This document shows, in pieces, positions 8,410-16,443 of a stretch of 37,655 nt of DNA; position 1 is the stretch's first letter, and every line of letters starts with the position of its first letter. The stretch covers positions 1 to 37,655 of the forward strand of contig DGDD01000018.1 of the NCBI GenBank assembly GCA_002385265.1. Reading direction: 5' to 3'. The notes beneath the pieces were generated by a model. That model was given only the letters and a program-made list of their open reading frames with translations. It was not told where the DNA came from and did not search any database. This DNA is from Chitinophagaceae bacterium UBA3961. Lineage in GTDB: Bacteria > Bacteroidota > Bacteroidia > Chitinophagales > Chitinophagaceae. The position numbers and the translations under genes were made by a program.

Positions 8410-10932
8410 TTAGAAGGCCAATCGGAAACTGAAAAATACTCCAAAGCGACTTACTTTTTCTACCGGCAGTGGTCTTGGAAACACGCGCCATACCAAATCC
8501 ATTCTAAATACTTTGAAGATATTGTCTACACCCGTTCCAATTTCCATATATGTTTTCCCGTCGAGGGTTGAAAATTTATAGGCAGAATTGGCTGGCATGT
8601 TCAATGCTTTATTGGCATCTGATAAGCTACCCCATAACAATTTGGTATTCCAGAATTGGCGGAATTTTAATTTTCTAGTCAATGGAATGTAACGGAACAA
8701 GCCGTTTCCAATATTATGTTCGAAATTGATCCCTGCATATTGATCGTGCAGAAATTCAAATCGGTTCATCAAACTAAACGCGTATTTATTGTAATAGTAA
8801 ATTTCATTACCTGGTGCCACATCCAAGAACATATAAGGAAGTGTACCATATGTTTTGCCGGCAAATACATTGTAATAGATACTACCCAGTGGTGGGATCT
8901 TCATGTAGTCGGAAACACTACCGGAAATTTTGGTGTAGTTGTAAGCACTGTTCAATACTCCCGACATTCCCTTCGTGAGTTTGATTTCCGATATTGGATA
9001 AGGACTTCCCAAACTTGTTCTGAAGAAGGTGTTCTCAAGGTACTTTTCCAAGTATGCAAAGCGCACTTGTATGCTTGTTTCAAAAGTATTCAAGGCCTCA
9101 CCTGACTTTACCGAGAATAATGACTTTTCAGGTAAGTTCATCACCGGATTGTAGATCTTTCTATCTGCACCCAAGGTTACACTAAAACCATTTTTCCACT
9201 GTTTGTATATCGATGCCTTTCCTTCTTCCATCATTAAGAATTTGATGGGCACTCCGGTTTTTCGAATGGCTAAGGCAAAGATGTTATCCTGACTAATTTC
9301 AGCATAATAGGTTTGTGCACGGTCGAAGTCTTTACTATAAGAAGCATATAGGGAAGTCCTTGGGCTTCGTTTGAGAATATACAATGCTTCTAATTTGCCT
9401 TTAAACTGTTTGTCTTTGAATCCATAAGCAACGTATCCATGTAAGTTCAATCGCTTGTTAAAGCCGGAGTTGGTTCCCAAGTCCCAACGCAAACGCATTC
9501 CTTCGTAAACGTTGGCATAGATCCAGTTTTGCCATGGACCGATTTGGTAATTACCGGTATTTAAATAGCCTGTTGCTAAGAAGTTCAGTAGCTTGGTAGT
9601 TTTTTGGAACGAAGGGAGCGATAGTAAAGTGTCAATTGTTTTATAGATCTTTTGCTCTGAAACGGTTAAGGGTTCATGCCTTGCTTCAACCCAAAAACTA
9701 TCCGGAGTATGTTTGGCGTTTTCGGTTACAATGGTTTCTTCAATCAGGTTGTTTTTGGCAAGTTCGTTTACAACGGAGCTGTCGTTGAAAACAATGTTTT
9801 CGTAGGTGGTTGTTTTTCTTCCGATAACAGAAAGTGTTTTCTCGCCGGTGAGAGAAAGATCAACTACAAATTTATCACGTGAGAGAAACCAAGTACCATC
9901 GGGCATTAATTTGAACTCTTGGATCAAGCTGAGTTTGTCAACATAGTTGATATTCGCTTCTTTTGATAGCCGCAGGTTCATTTTTTGAACAGCCCAAGTA
10001 GTATCATGAACCCAACAGTCGCCTTCGAAAGTATTTTCACCCACCCGTTTTGGTGTAAAGCTCATATGAATAAGCCGACGGTTGTTCACAAACTGACTGT
10101 CGAGCACTTTGTAGCGGTAGTAATTATCACCATTATCACTCAAGGGGCTAATAAAGAGTTTATCGAAAACCGGAATGAAATTGCTGTAGAAGTTTACGTT
10201 TTGGTCCATACCTCCCAGAAACTGCAATACACTTTCATTAGAAACTCCCAAAGTTTTCGTTCCTTTTATTATTTCTCTTCTTCGCTTGGGGTCTTTTTGA
10301 TAGTAGTAATCAGAAATGGCTTCCGTAAGATATACAGGTAGAAAAGGGCGGCCTTCTTCGGTTGTATCTACATTGTCGAATACGAATCCGAAGTTTTTAA
10401 TAATCGGGTATTTCTGCCATTTTTCTCGTTTTACATTCTTAAGGTCTATTTCCAATTTGTTATAGAGTTCATACGAGAAGTTTTCGAACCTGTAGCGATC
10501 GTTGAGTGGTTTCTTTTTTACAATTCTTCTCCACATCAATAAACCTCTATCAATTTTTTTCTTTACCACCACTTCGTTGGTGAATTTTCCTCTCACTAAA
10601 TGGATAGATATGTCGAGAACATTGTTTTTAACTCTACTGAGCAAGATTGAATCGAAGACAAGGAAATAGTCTTCATACCCAACATAGGTAATGACTAAGG
10701 TATCGGTGGGCCATTCTTGAAATCGGAAGGTGAAAGCTCCTGCAGAGTCGCTCAAACGGCCGGCGGTGCCATTTTTAAATTTCATAGACGCGAAGGGAAT
10801 CAGCTCTTCACTGTGCGCGTCCTTGATTGTACCTTTTAAGACTTTATTTTGTGAGAATAAGTTCTTGGTTGTGAGAAGGTTAAGGATAATGAAAAATGCT
10901 ATAAGTACTTTCTTAAGTAACGATCCTGCCAT
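8410..10932 (-). CDS. DUF5686 outer-membrane protein with N-terminal carboxypeptidase-regulatory-like domain
   Basis: 840 residues. The signal peptide ends near LTTKNLFSQ. Next is a CarboxypepD_reg-like beta sandwich (LKGTIKDAHSEELIPFASM ... VITYVGYEDY, about residues 33-110). A long DUF5686 region follows, rich in the aromatic/charged alternation of beta strands. It ends in a phenylalanine (FFSFRLAF), the usual mark of outer-membrane barrel proteins folded by Bam. Such proteins are common in Bacteroidota, without an established function. No SusD partner or TonB plug is present, so it is not a standard SusC. A TATTTTTG box lies four bases before the start codon. Confidence 0.87.
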   Translation of the reverse strand: MAGSLLKKVLIAFFIILNLLTTKNLFSQNKVLKGTIKDAHSEELIPFASMKFKNGTAGRLSDSAGAFTFRFQEWPTDTLVITYVGYEDYFLVFDSILLSRVKNNVLDISIHLVRGKFTNEVVVKKKIDRGLLMWRRIVKKKPLNDRYRFENFSYELYNKLEIDLKNVKREKWQKYPIIKNFGFVFDNVDTTEEGRPFLPVYLTEAISDYYYQKDPKRRREIIKGTKTLGVSNESVLQFLGGMDQNVNFYSNFIPVFDKLFISPLSDNGDNYYRYKVLDSQFVNNRRLIHMSFTPKRVGENTFEGDCWVHDTTWAVQKMNLRLSKEANINYVDKLSLIQEFKLMPDGTWFLSRDKFVVDLSLTGEKTLSVIGRKTTTYENIVFNDSSVVNELAKNNLIEETIVTENAKHTPDSFWVEARHEPLTVSEQKIYKTIDTLLSLPSFQKTTKLLNFLATGYLNTGNYQIGPWQNWIYANVYEGMRLRWDLGTNSGFNKRLNLHGYVAYGFKDKQFKGKLEALYILKRSPRTSLYASYSKDFDRAQTYYAEISQDNIFALAIRKTGVPIKFLMMEEGKASIYKQWKNGFSVTLGADRKIYNPVMNLPEKSLFSVKSGEALNTFETSIQVRFAYLEKYLENTFFRTSLGSPYPISEIKLTKGMSGVLNSAYNYTKISGSVSDYMKIPPLGSIYYNVFAGKTYGTLPYMFLDVAPGNEIYYYNKYAFSLMNRFEFLHDQYAGINFEHNIGNGLFRYIPLTRKLKFRQFWNTKLLWGSLSDANKALNMPANSAYKFSTLDGKTYMEIGTGVDNIFKVFRMDLVWRVFPRPLPVEKVSRFGVFFSFRLAF

Positions 10933-10936
10933 TGAA

Positions 10937-10944
10937 CAAAAATA
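10937..10944 (-). promoter_or_regulatory. -7 box of the DUF5686 gene, close to its start codon
   Basis: On the minus strand the bases read TATTTTTG, a perfect TAnnTTTG. The ATG at 10932 begins four bases further on, so the transcript would be leaderless or nearly so. The -33 region is poor. Confidence 0.5.
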
Positions 10945-11006
10945 CGCTTCGATTTCTTAAAAGGTTGGTAATAAATGGATGGATTGGCCGAAACTATGGA
11001 TGAAAA

Positions 11007-11038
11007 TTTGGTGGAATCAATCAATTTATCTTACTTTG
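11007..11038 (+). promoter_or_regulatory. Predicted promoter of the XrtN operon
   Basis: TTTG at 11007-11010, a 20-base spacer, and TTACTTTG at 11031-11038 (one mismatch to TAnnTTTG). Transcription would start near 11045, just before the ATG at 11057. The right half of the -7 box is also the left arm of the inverted repeat at 11033-11049. Confidence 0.6.
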
Positions 11039-11057
11039 AAACACAAAGTGCTTTTTA
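11031..11057 (+). promoter_or_regulatory. Candidate operator, copy 1 (ACTTTG-N5-CAAAGT)
   Basis: The inverted repeat ACTTTG / CAAAGT (11033-11038 and 11044-11049) is separated by five bases and followed by GCTTTTTA. The whole 27-base block recurs at 12035-12061 with three mismatches. It overlaps the predicted -7 box, so a bound protein would block transcription. The winged-helix protein encoded at 11720 is the obvious candidate ligand (inference). Confidence 0.6.
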
Positions 11058-11710
11058 TGCAAGAAAATCAGACTTCTTTGGATGCTTTACAAGACATCAA
11101 ACAGATGATGGAGCGATCTTCTCGCTTTATTTCTTTGAGCGGCTGGAGCGGGATTAGTGCCGGTTTGGCGGCTTTAGCGGGTGCTTTTATTGCCAATAGC
11201 CGAATGGCTCATTATATTCCGAGCAACCAACAATCGGATTATAGTTTGAGAGGCATGGCGGTAAATCAGTCTTCCTACTATGATCTATTGATAGAATTGA
11301 TCGCAATTGCCATTGGAGTGTTTGTGATAGCATTTGTAACAGCATTCTTTTTTACCTATCGAAGAAGTGTGTCTAAGAATACGCCAATTTGGAACAGCGT
11401 GTCGCAACGTATGGTGTGGAATGCTTTGTTGCCAATTTTGGTGGGAGGAATAGTAATTTTGCGCGTCCTATATTTAGAGTCCTATACTTTGGTAGCTCCA
11501 CTCTGTTTAATTTTTTACGGATTGGCCTTGTTGAATGCTTCTAAATATACCTTAGGGGAAATTCGCTGGTTGGGCTATGCGCAAATTGTATTGGGTTTGA
11601 TCAATCTCTGGAATCCCGGATGGGGCTTGGTTTGTTGGAGCATAGGTTTTGGAGTGATGCATATTGTATATGGTTTTATTATGTGGTGGAAATACGAGCG
11701 AGCCGATTAA
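11057..11710 (+). CDS. Multispanning membrane protein paired with a winged-helix regulator
   Basis: 217 residues with a soluble N-terminal helix (MQENQTSLDALQDIKQMMER, then SSRFISLSGWSG) and about five to six hydrophobic segments, including one pair near the C-terminus rich in Trp. I recognise the MMERSSRFISLSG segment as typical of uncharacterised Bacteroidota membrane proteins encoded next to small winged-helix regulators, but no function is known to me. I chose the ATG at 11057 because the predicted promoter and transcription start lie just upstream; the frame is open to a TTG-like start region near 10979, inside the promoter. It is followed nine bases later by the regulator. It may be a sensor or anti-regulator at the membrane (inference). 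Confidence 0.75.
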   Translation: MQENQTSLDALQDIKQMMERSSRFISLSGWSGISAGLAALAGAFIANSRMAHYIPSNQQSDYSLRGMAVNQSSYYDLLIELIAIAIGVFVIAFVTAFFFTYRRSVSKNTPIWNSVSQRMVWNALLPILVGGIVILRVLYLESYTLVAPLCLIFYGLALLNASKYTLGEIRWLGYAQIVLGLINLWNPGWGLVCWSIGFGVMHIVYGFIMWWKYERAD

Positions 11711-11719
11711 AATAGAAAC

Positions 11720-12019
11720 ATGAAGAATCCGATTTCACAATTAAACAAAGTGTTTGAGAGCAGGATCCGTTTGGGTGTCATGAGCATCTTAATGGTGAAT
11801 GAGTCTGTTAATTTCAATGATCTAAAGCAGATGTTGGAACTAACCGATGGCAACCTCGCGTCGCATCTTACCACTTTAGAAGAACAGGGATTCATACAAG
11901 TAACCAAGGGCTTCATAGGTAGAAAAACCAATACTACCTATACTGCTACAAAGGCCGGCCAACAAGCATTTAAAGACCATTTAACAGCCCTTGAAAACAT
12001 GATCAAAGGAGTAAAGTAA
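11720..12019 (+). CDS. Winged-helix transcriptional regulator (HTH_34 / MarR-ArsR-like fold)
   Basis: 99 residues, a single DNA-binding domain. SQLNKVFESRIRLGVMSILM is the first helical pair. NFNDLKQMLELTDGNLASHL is the helix-turn-helix with recognition helix DGNLASHLTTLEEQGFI. The wing is VTKGFIGRKTNTTYTATKAG. This matches the PF13601 group of small regulators that bind as dimers. There is no ligand domain and no cysteine set for metal sensing. It sits between the membrane protein and the XrtN substrate gene. A palindromic box before the first gene and again before the third suggests that it controls its own operon. Confidence 0.85.
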   Translation: MKNPISQLNKVFESRIRLGVMSILMVNESVNFNDLKQMLELTDGNLASHLTTLEEQGFIQVTKGFIGRKTNTTYTATKAGQQAFKDHLTALENMIKGVK

Positions 12020-12034
12020 ATTTTTTTTGTCATT

Positions 12035-12061
12035 TCACTTTGAAAAACAAAGAGCTTTTTA
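12035..12061 (+). promoter_or_regulatory. Candidate operator, copy 2 (ACTTTG-N5-CAAAGA)
   Basis: Matches the 11031-11057 box at 24 of 27 positions. CTTTG at 12038-12042 and CAAAG at 12048-12052 flank AAAAA, again followed by GCTTTTTA. It lies between the regulator stop and the ATG of the VIT protein at 12073. The left arm reads TCACTTTG, a poorer -7 box, and no -33 box stands at the right distance. It could be a second binding site or an internal promoter. Confidence 0.55.
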
Positions 12062-12072
12062 AATCAAAAAAC

Positions 12073-14517
12073 ATGAAACAGATAAAAACACCGGCTTTAG
12101 TGGGTTTTCTTTTCTTATTGGTATCTATTACGATGTATATCGTTGGAGGAACAGATCTTGCTAAATCCGATCAATCAGGTTTTGTAACTGTAAACTTCGG
12201 GTTGACCGGCATTTATTGGACTATTTACATGATTTCAGGGCGCGACTCCGACCAAAAATCATTGATCCAAAACATACTCATCGCCCTTTTCTTTTTCAGC
12301 GCGCATACTTTTAATAGAGAGCTTATTGTTTTCGATCATTGCACACCCTGGTTTATGGCGCTTCAGTTTTTAGGGGTGGCTGCGTTATTGCTTGACTTCT
12401 TCGCCGACCGATTTCCGAATTGGCTGAAATGGGTTCAATTTATAACATTGTCATTGGCGCTTTTGTGTTGGTTGTATATGACGGTATATGTTACCCCATT
12501 TTATTTGATTGGATTGATTGGTGTTATCGCACTAGGGCTAGGGCTGCATATTTTCGTTCCAATCTTACTGTTCATTCGAACCTTATTCATATTAAAAAAC
12601 AGATTCAATGAAAAGCAGTATCAGGTTGTGTTTTGGTCTATTTCAAGCACCGTAGTTTTGTTATGTGTTCTTTTTGTGATACAATGGAATTTACTGAGTC
12701 AAAGTATTGGCAGAACCGTTCGCGAGGCGAGGGCTTATGCTAAAGATGGAGTTCCGGCTTGGATATCTGTTGTGAAAGACTACCGAGATGAATGGTTATT
12801 TTCAGACTTCGTGAAAATGGATATTGAATACCAAGTATCAAAGAATAGTTTTTCACTTTGGGGTGAACCACGGTTCAACGACCAAATCGTGAAACTTCAC
12901 AATCCCTTAATTATGATCGCTTCTCTTTTCTCAACTGATCCTCTTCTGGAGTCGGATAAAATTCATATTCTAAAGGCGATCTATGGATATGTTGGTGTGC
13001 AAGAACTTCGGTTGTGGAGTGGTAAGGATCTCTATACTGAAGCTGTTACCACGTCAATTCAATTGTGGCCTAACAATGGCATTCAATATACAGAACATAC
13101 TTTTCAAGTAACCAATGGTTCAGAAGAGCGTTGGCAAGGACAGAATGAAGCGATCTATATTTTCCAATTACCCTCAGGCGGCACCGTTACTTCTTTGAGT
13201 CTTTGGGTCAACGGAAAAGAAGAAAAGGGTGTTCTTACTACCAAATCAAAAGCCGCCGAAGCATATAAAAATATTGTAGGGGTTCAACGTCGTGATCCAT
13301 CTTGGGTTGAATGGCGAGAAGGGAATAAAGTGGCAGTAAGGGTGTTTCCTGTTAACAATAAAGAAAGCCGTGTTTTCAAAATTGGTATTACAGCTCCCAT
13401 GAAAAAGGAGGCAATGCGATGGAGCTATCTTCCATCTACTTGGGAAGGCCCGGTGAAGAAAAGTACTCGATATCAAACTCGTGTTTTGTTTGCACAAGAT
13501 CCGGTAAACGTTCATGTAGCACATGCTTCGATGGTAGCAAAGAATCAATATGAAGTAGATGAGTTGCCTTCTTCCAATATCACTATTGAAATGGATGCTC
13601 CCGAAAAATTGCAAGCAGAATTTGGGTACGATCAACACCGTTACGTACTTAGTAACTATCTGCCCTCAAGAATGAGCTTCGATCCCCAAGATATCTATCT
13701 AGATATCAATGCCAGTTGGACCAACCAAGAGATCAGTGCCATGAAAACCTTGTTTGCAAATAAATCAATCTATGTGTATCAAAAGGAAATGGTGAAGTGG
13801 GAGCCTAAAAACGGAGACAAGGTCTTGAATCAATTGCGACAACAAACGATCAGTTGTTTCCCTTTTTTCTTGATTAAAGATCGAGAGCATTCATTGATTG
13901 TTACAAAGCCCTCTCTTTCCAATATTGCGATCGAAGACCTAGAAGAATCTGATTATGCAATTAAGTTGAAAGCAGATCGAAGCAATGGTCAGCCGGTGCG
14001 ATGTTTCTTGTTGAATGCTCAATCGTCCGGGTACTATAAAACACTGATTGATAGCCGCTATTTGATTCCTGAAATAGGGAATACAGATGATTTGAAAGAA
14101 TTGATAGTTCAAAAGCAGTTTGCAGTATCCGAAGAGTCGGATCAGAAAATTGTGATCCCTGAACTGGGGGTTCAAATACAAGAAGACAGTTTGCCTGTTC
14201 AGCATGCGGCTACTGATCATATTTATAGACTGTTTCAATACAATCAAATACTTCGAAGTGCCGCAACCGATTCTACTGCTATTGTAAGGGCTGAAAAAGC
14301 AAATGTGGTAAGCCCGGTATCAAGCCTAATCGTTTTGGAGTCGGCGCAAGATTACAAAGATCAGGGCATTGATACCGATCAAAAGGGACTCGGGAATGCA
14401 GGAATCCAATCAAAAGGGGCTGCCCCGGAACCCGAAGAGTGGTTGCTGATCATTCTTTTCTGTGGAACCCTGGTTTACTGGTACTTCAGGAAAAAGAAAC
14501 AGATTACAACTGCCTAA
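12073..14517 (+). CDS. XrtN-system VIT domain protein with PEP-type C-terminal sorting signal
   Basis: 814 residues. The first 200 or so form seven to eight membrane helices. A periplasmic part follows with a VIT domain at about 320-445 (AIYIFQLPSGGTVTSLSLWV ... KSKAAEAYKNIVGVQRRDPS ... NKVAVRVFPV). A later stretch beginning DIYLDINASWTNQEI resembles a degenerate von Willebrand A domain. The C-terminus is a tripartite sorting tail: PEPEEW at residue 785, a hydrophobic helix (LLIILFCGTLVYWYF) and a basic end (RKKK). This architecture matches the Bacteroidota family defined as the partner of exosortase N, which is encoded next. It is expected to be cleaved at the PEP-like motif. The ATG at 12073 is preferred over a TTG at 12040 that lies inside the operator box. 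The role of the mature protein is unknown. Confidence 0.88.
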   Translation: MKQIKTPALVGFLFLLVSITMYIVGGTDLAKSDQSGFVTVNFGLTGIYWTIYMISGRDSDQKSLIQNILIALFFFSAHTFNRELIVFDHCTPWFMALQFLGVAALLLDFFADRFPNWLKWVQFITLSLALLCWLYMTVYVTPFYLIGLIGVIALGLGLHIFVPILLFIRTLFILKNRFNEKQYQVVFWSISSTVVLLCVLFVIQWNLLSQSIGRTVREARAYAKDGVPAWISVVKDYRDEWLFSDFVKMDIEYQVSKNSFSLWGEPRFNDQIVKLHNPLIMIASLFSTDPLLESDKIHILKAIYGYVGVQELRLWSGKDLYTEAVTTSIQLWPNNGIQYTEHTFQVTNGSEERWQGQNEAIYIFQLPSGGTVTSLSLWVNGKEEKGVLTTKSKAAEAYKNIVGVQRRDPSWVEWREGNKVAVRVFPVNNKESRVFKIGITAPMKKEAMRWSYLPSTWEGPVKKSTRYQTRVLFAQDPVNVHVAHASMVAKNQYEVDELPSSNITIEMDAPEKLQAEFGYDQHRYVLSNYLPSRMSFDPQDIYLDINASWTNQEISAMKTLFANKSIYVYQKEMVKWEPKNGDKVLNQLRQQTISCFPFFLIKDREHSLIVTKPSLSNIAIEDLEESDYAIKLKADRSNGQPVRCFLLNAQSSGYYKTLIDSRYLIPEIGNTDDLKELIVQKQFAVSEESDQKIVIPELGVQIQEDSLPVQHAATDHIYRLFQYNQILRSAATDSTAIVRAEKANVVSPVSSLIVLESAQDYKDQGIDTDQKGLGNAGIQSKGAAPEPEEWLLIILFCGTLVYWYFRKKKQITTA

Positions 14518-14526
14518 TTCATCTCT

Positions 14527-15831
14527 ATGCAAACCATTTGGAAAAAAGGGTGGAGTTGGATACTACTTTTGTCTGCTATACCATCTGTGTATATCCTGCA
14601 CATTTATTTGAGTTGGACGAGTGCTTCCACTATTCTTGGGCTGATCTCTTGTTATATTGTTGGAGCAAATTCCAAAGAAAAGGGATGGGGCCGCGAGTAT
14701 GCGCTTCTAGCGATCGTTGCTCTTTTGCTGACGCTGTTTATACCTGTAAAGACCTTGTATTTTTTCAGTTGGTCATTTACTGTGCTATTCTTTTGGGCAA
14801 TGGTTACCGGACCGAAGTCACCTTTATTATTGCCGATTCTCTTTTTCATGTCGCCCTTTTTTCAATTCGTAGTACAGGTATTCAGTTTTCCCATTCGCTT
14901 GCAGCTTAGTAGCTGGGCGGGTTCTATACTGAAACACTTAATAAAAGATTTGAAGGTAGAAGGAAATGTGATCTCAAATTCCGGCACTGAGTTTTCAATT
15001 GATGAAGTGTGCATGGGACTCAATATGGTAGTTGTTAGTCTATTGTTAGGTGTTGTGATATGGAATCTAGGTGCTCGTTTTCAAAGAAAATCGCCTCCAC
15101 TTCATCACCTTCCATTCTGGCTTTATTTTTTGATACTGATGGTGTGTAATGTGGTGATGAATTTGTTTCGCATTGTTGCAATTGTATTATTTAAGTCGAT
15201 GCCGGGCACCTGGCATCATGAAGCAATTGGCCTGATTAGTTTACTTGTTTATGTGGTGCTTCCATTGATTTGGATGGCTCGTTTTAGAAAGCCAACAAAT
15301 TCGGTAGCCAGTAAAAGTAGCCCTACACACCATGCACTTAACTATGCTTTACCGCTCTTTTTAATTTTAGTGGCAGTTAAAGTGATTCAACGCGATCAGC
15401 AGGCTTCTATTCCAAATCCCCTTTCGTCGAAAAACTTTGAAGGGTACCAAGTGAATTCCGTTAACAACACCACTTTGGAATTAATGGATCAGTCAAGTTT
15501 GGTGTATGTAAAAGCGAATCCCAATTGGTATCAAGCAGATCACAATCCTCAAATTTGTTGGAAAGCAAGTGGGTATGTACTTGGCGATATCAAGTATGTG
15601 TCCATCAATGGGAAAAAATGCTATCAGGGTGTACTGAAGAAGGGAGCTGAATTGATGTACACCGTATGGTGGTATTCAAATAAGAAAGACCGCACTTTGA
15701 GCCAATTCGAATGGCGGTGGAAGCAATTTACCGGAGCGCCGCCTTTTAACTTAATCAATATAACGGTTAAAAGAGAAGCGGATTTGCAAGCTGCCTGCTT
15801 GAAATTTGAACAAGTAAAAGAACTTAATTAA
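14527..15831 (+). CDS. xrtN: Exosortase N with fused C-terminal EpsI-like domain
   Basis: 434 residues. About eight membrane helices carry the exosortase triad: C162 in DEVCMGLNMVVVS, R215 in NLFRIVAIV and H231 in WHHEAIGL. Exosortases are inner-membrane cysteine transpeptidase-like enzymes that cut PEP-CTERM-type tails and probably hand the protein to an acceptor. After one more helix near residue 275-290 there is a periplasmic part with HNPQICWKASGY (H339, C344). This resembles the H-x-P-E-x-C-x-x-x-x-G-W motif of EpsI/DUF3485, and YTVWWYSNK resembles the later YYWY motif. It starts nine bases after its presumed substrate gene. Calling it XrtN rests on the partner's architecture and on the Bacteroidota context. 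Confidence 0.87.
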   Translation: MQTIWKKGWSWILLLSAIPSVYILHIYLSWTSASTILGLISCYIVGANSKEKGWGREYALLAIVALLLTLFIPVKTLYFFSWSFTVLFFWAMVTGPKSPLLLPILFFMSPFFQFVVQVFSFPIRLQLSSWAGSILKHLIKDLKVEGNVISNSGTEFSIDEVCMGLNMVVVSLLLGVVIWNLGARFQRKSPPLHHLPFWLYFLILMVCNVVMNLFRIVAIVLFKSMPGTWHHEAIGLISLLVYVVLPLIWMARFRKPTNSVASKSSPTHHALNYALPLFLILVAVKVIQRDQQASIPNPLSSKNFEGYQVNSVNNTTLELMDQSSLVYVKANPNWYQADHNPQICWKASGYVLGDIKYVSINGKKCYQGVLKKGAELMYTVWWYSNKKDRTLSQFEWRWKQFTGAPPFNLINITVKREADLQAACLKFEQVKELN

Positions 15832-15841
15832 AACGTTGTAT

Positions 15842-16069
15842 ATGAAACTAAACATTCATGGTCCTTGGTTTAAAGAAACCGGCCTCGGGTTTCTGCCCGT
15901 TAATTTGGCAGGAATGGTAGTGGCAATTGCCGTCCTGATTTTCAATGGCATCTATTTTATGGCGGTCGATAAAAACTCCCATAGTGCCAGTGATACCTTG
16001 ATCAACTTTTTTGTGGGATTTACCTGCGCTGCTTTTTGGTATCAATGGATTGCCAAAAGAACTTCTTAA
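15842..16069 (+). CDS. Small membrane protein of the XrtN operon
   Basis: 75 residues with two predicted helices: NLAGMVVAIAVLIFNGIYFMA, and DTLINFFVGFTCAAFWYQWIA near the C-terminus. The sequence HGPWFKETGLGFLPVN precedes the first helix. I do not recognise a named family. It begins ten bases after xrtN and ends eight bases before the lipid kinase gene, so co-translation with both is likely. It may be a subunit or stabiliser of one of them (inference). A TTG two codons earlier is a less likely start. Confidence 0.7.
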   Translation: MKLNIHGPWFKETGLGFLPVNLAGMVVAIAVLIFNGIYFMAVDKNSHSASDTLINFFVGFTCAAFWYQWIAKRTS

Positions 16070-16077
16070 TTTCGGAT

Positions 16078-16443
16078 ATGGTAAAATTCATCTTGGCAAG
16101 ATTTCAAAGTTTCGGACCTGCTTTTAAAGGGCTTTTTGCCTTTGTAAAGAAAGAGGGACAAGCTAAAATTCATCTCTTAGCTACCATCGTTGTAATAGCT
16201 GCGTCCTTTTATTTTCAAATAACAAAAGCAGAATGGATCGCTGTTGTATTTGCCATAGCGTTGGTATGGGCTACCGAAATGTTGAATACAGCCATTGAGA
16301 AACTGGTTGATTTTTGTTCAGATGAACGATTGCCAATTCTGAAGTTCATAAAAGATGTGGCAGCGGGTGCGGTGTTGGTTGCAGCTTTTGCAGCTATTGC
16401 AGTAGCACTGATTATTTTTCTACCTTATTTATCGCAATTATGA
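16078..16443 (+). CDS. dgkA: DgkA-type diacylglycerol / undecaprenol kinase
   Basis: 121-residue integral membrane kinase with an N-terminal amphipathic helix (FQSFGPAFKGLFAFVKKEGQAKIH) and three membrane helices. The conserved catalytic block is EMLNTAIEKLVDFCSDE, and KDVAAGAVLVAAFAAI completes the third helix. Gram-positive relatives phosphorylate undecaprenol and proteobacterial DgkA uses diacylglycerol; the substrate here is undetermined. The ATG at 16078 is used; an in-frame start at 16036 lies inside the preceding gene. Its stop overlaps the next start (ATGA). Its place in an exosortase operon is worth noting, since lipid carriers are possible partners of exosortase processing. Confidence 0.88.
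   Translation: MVKFILARFQSFGPAFKGLFAFVKKEGQAKIHLLATIVVIAASFYFQITKAEWIAVVFAIALVWATEMLNTAIEKLVDFCSDERLPILKFIKDVAAGAVLVAAFAAIAVALIIFLPYLSQL

Noticed and set aside
10979..11056. N-terminal extension of the membrane protein of the XrtN operon
   Set aside because: The predicted promoter (TTTG-N20-TTACTTTG) lies within this stretch and the extra residues look like translated intergenic DNA.
12040..12072. TTG start for the VIT protein
   Set aside because: It falls inside the CTTTG-N5-CAAAG box, and the extra residues are charged and unlike the family N-terminus. The ATG at 12073 is better.
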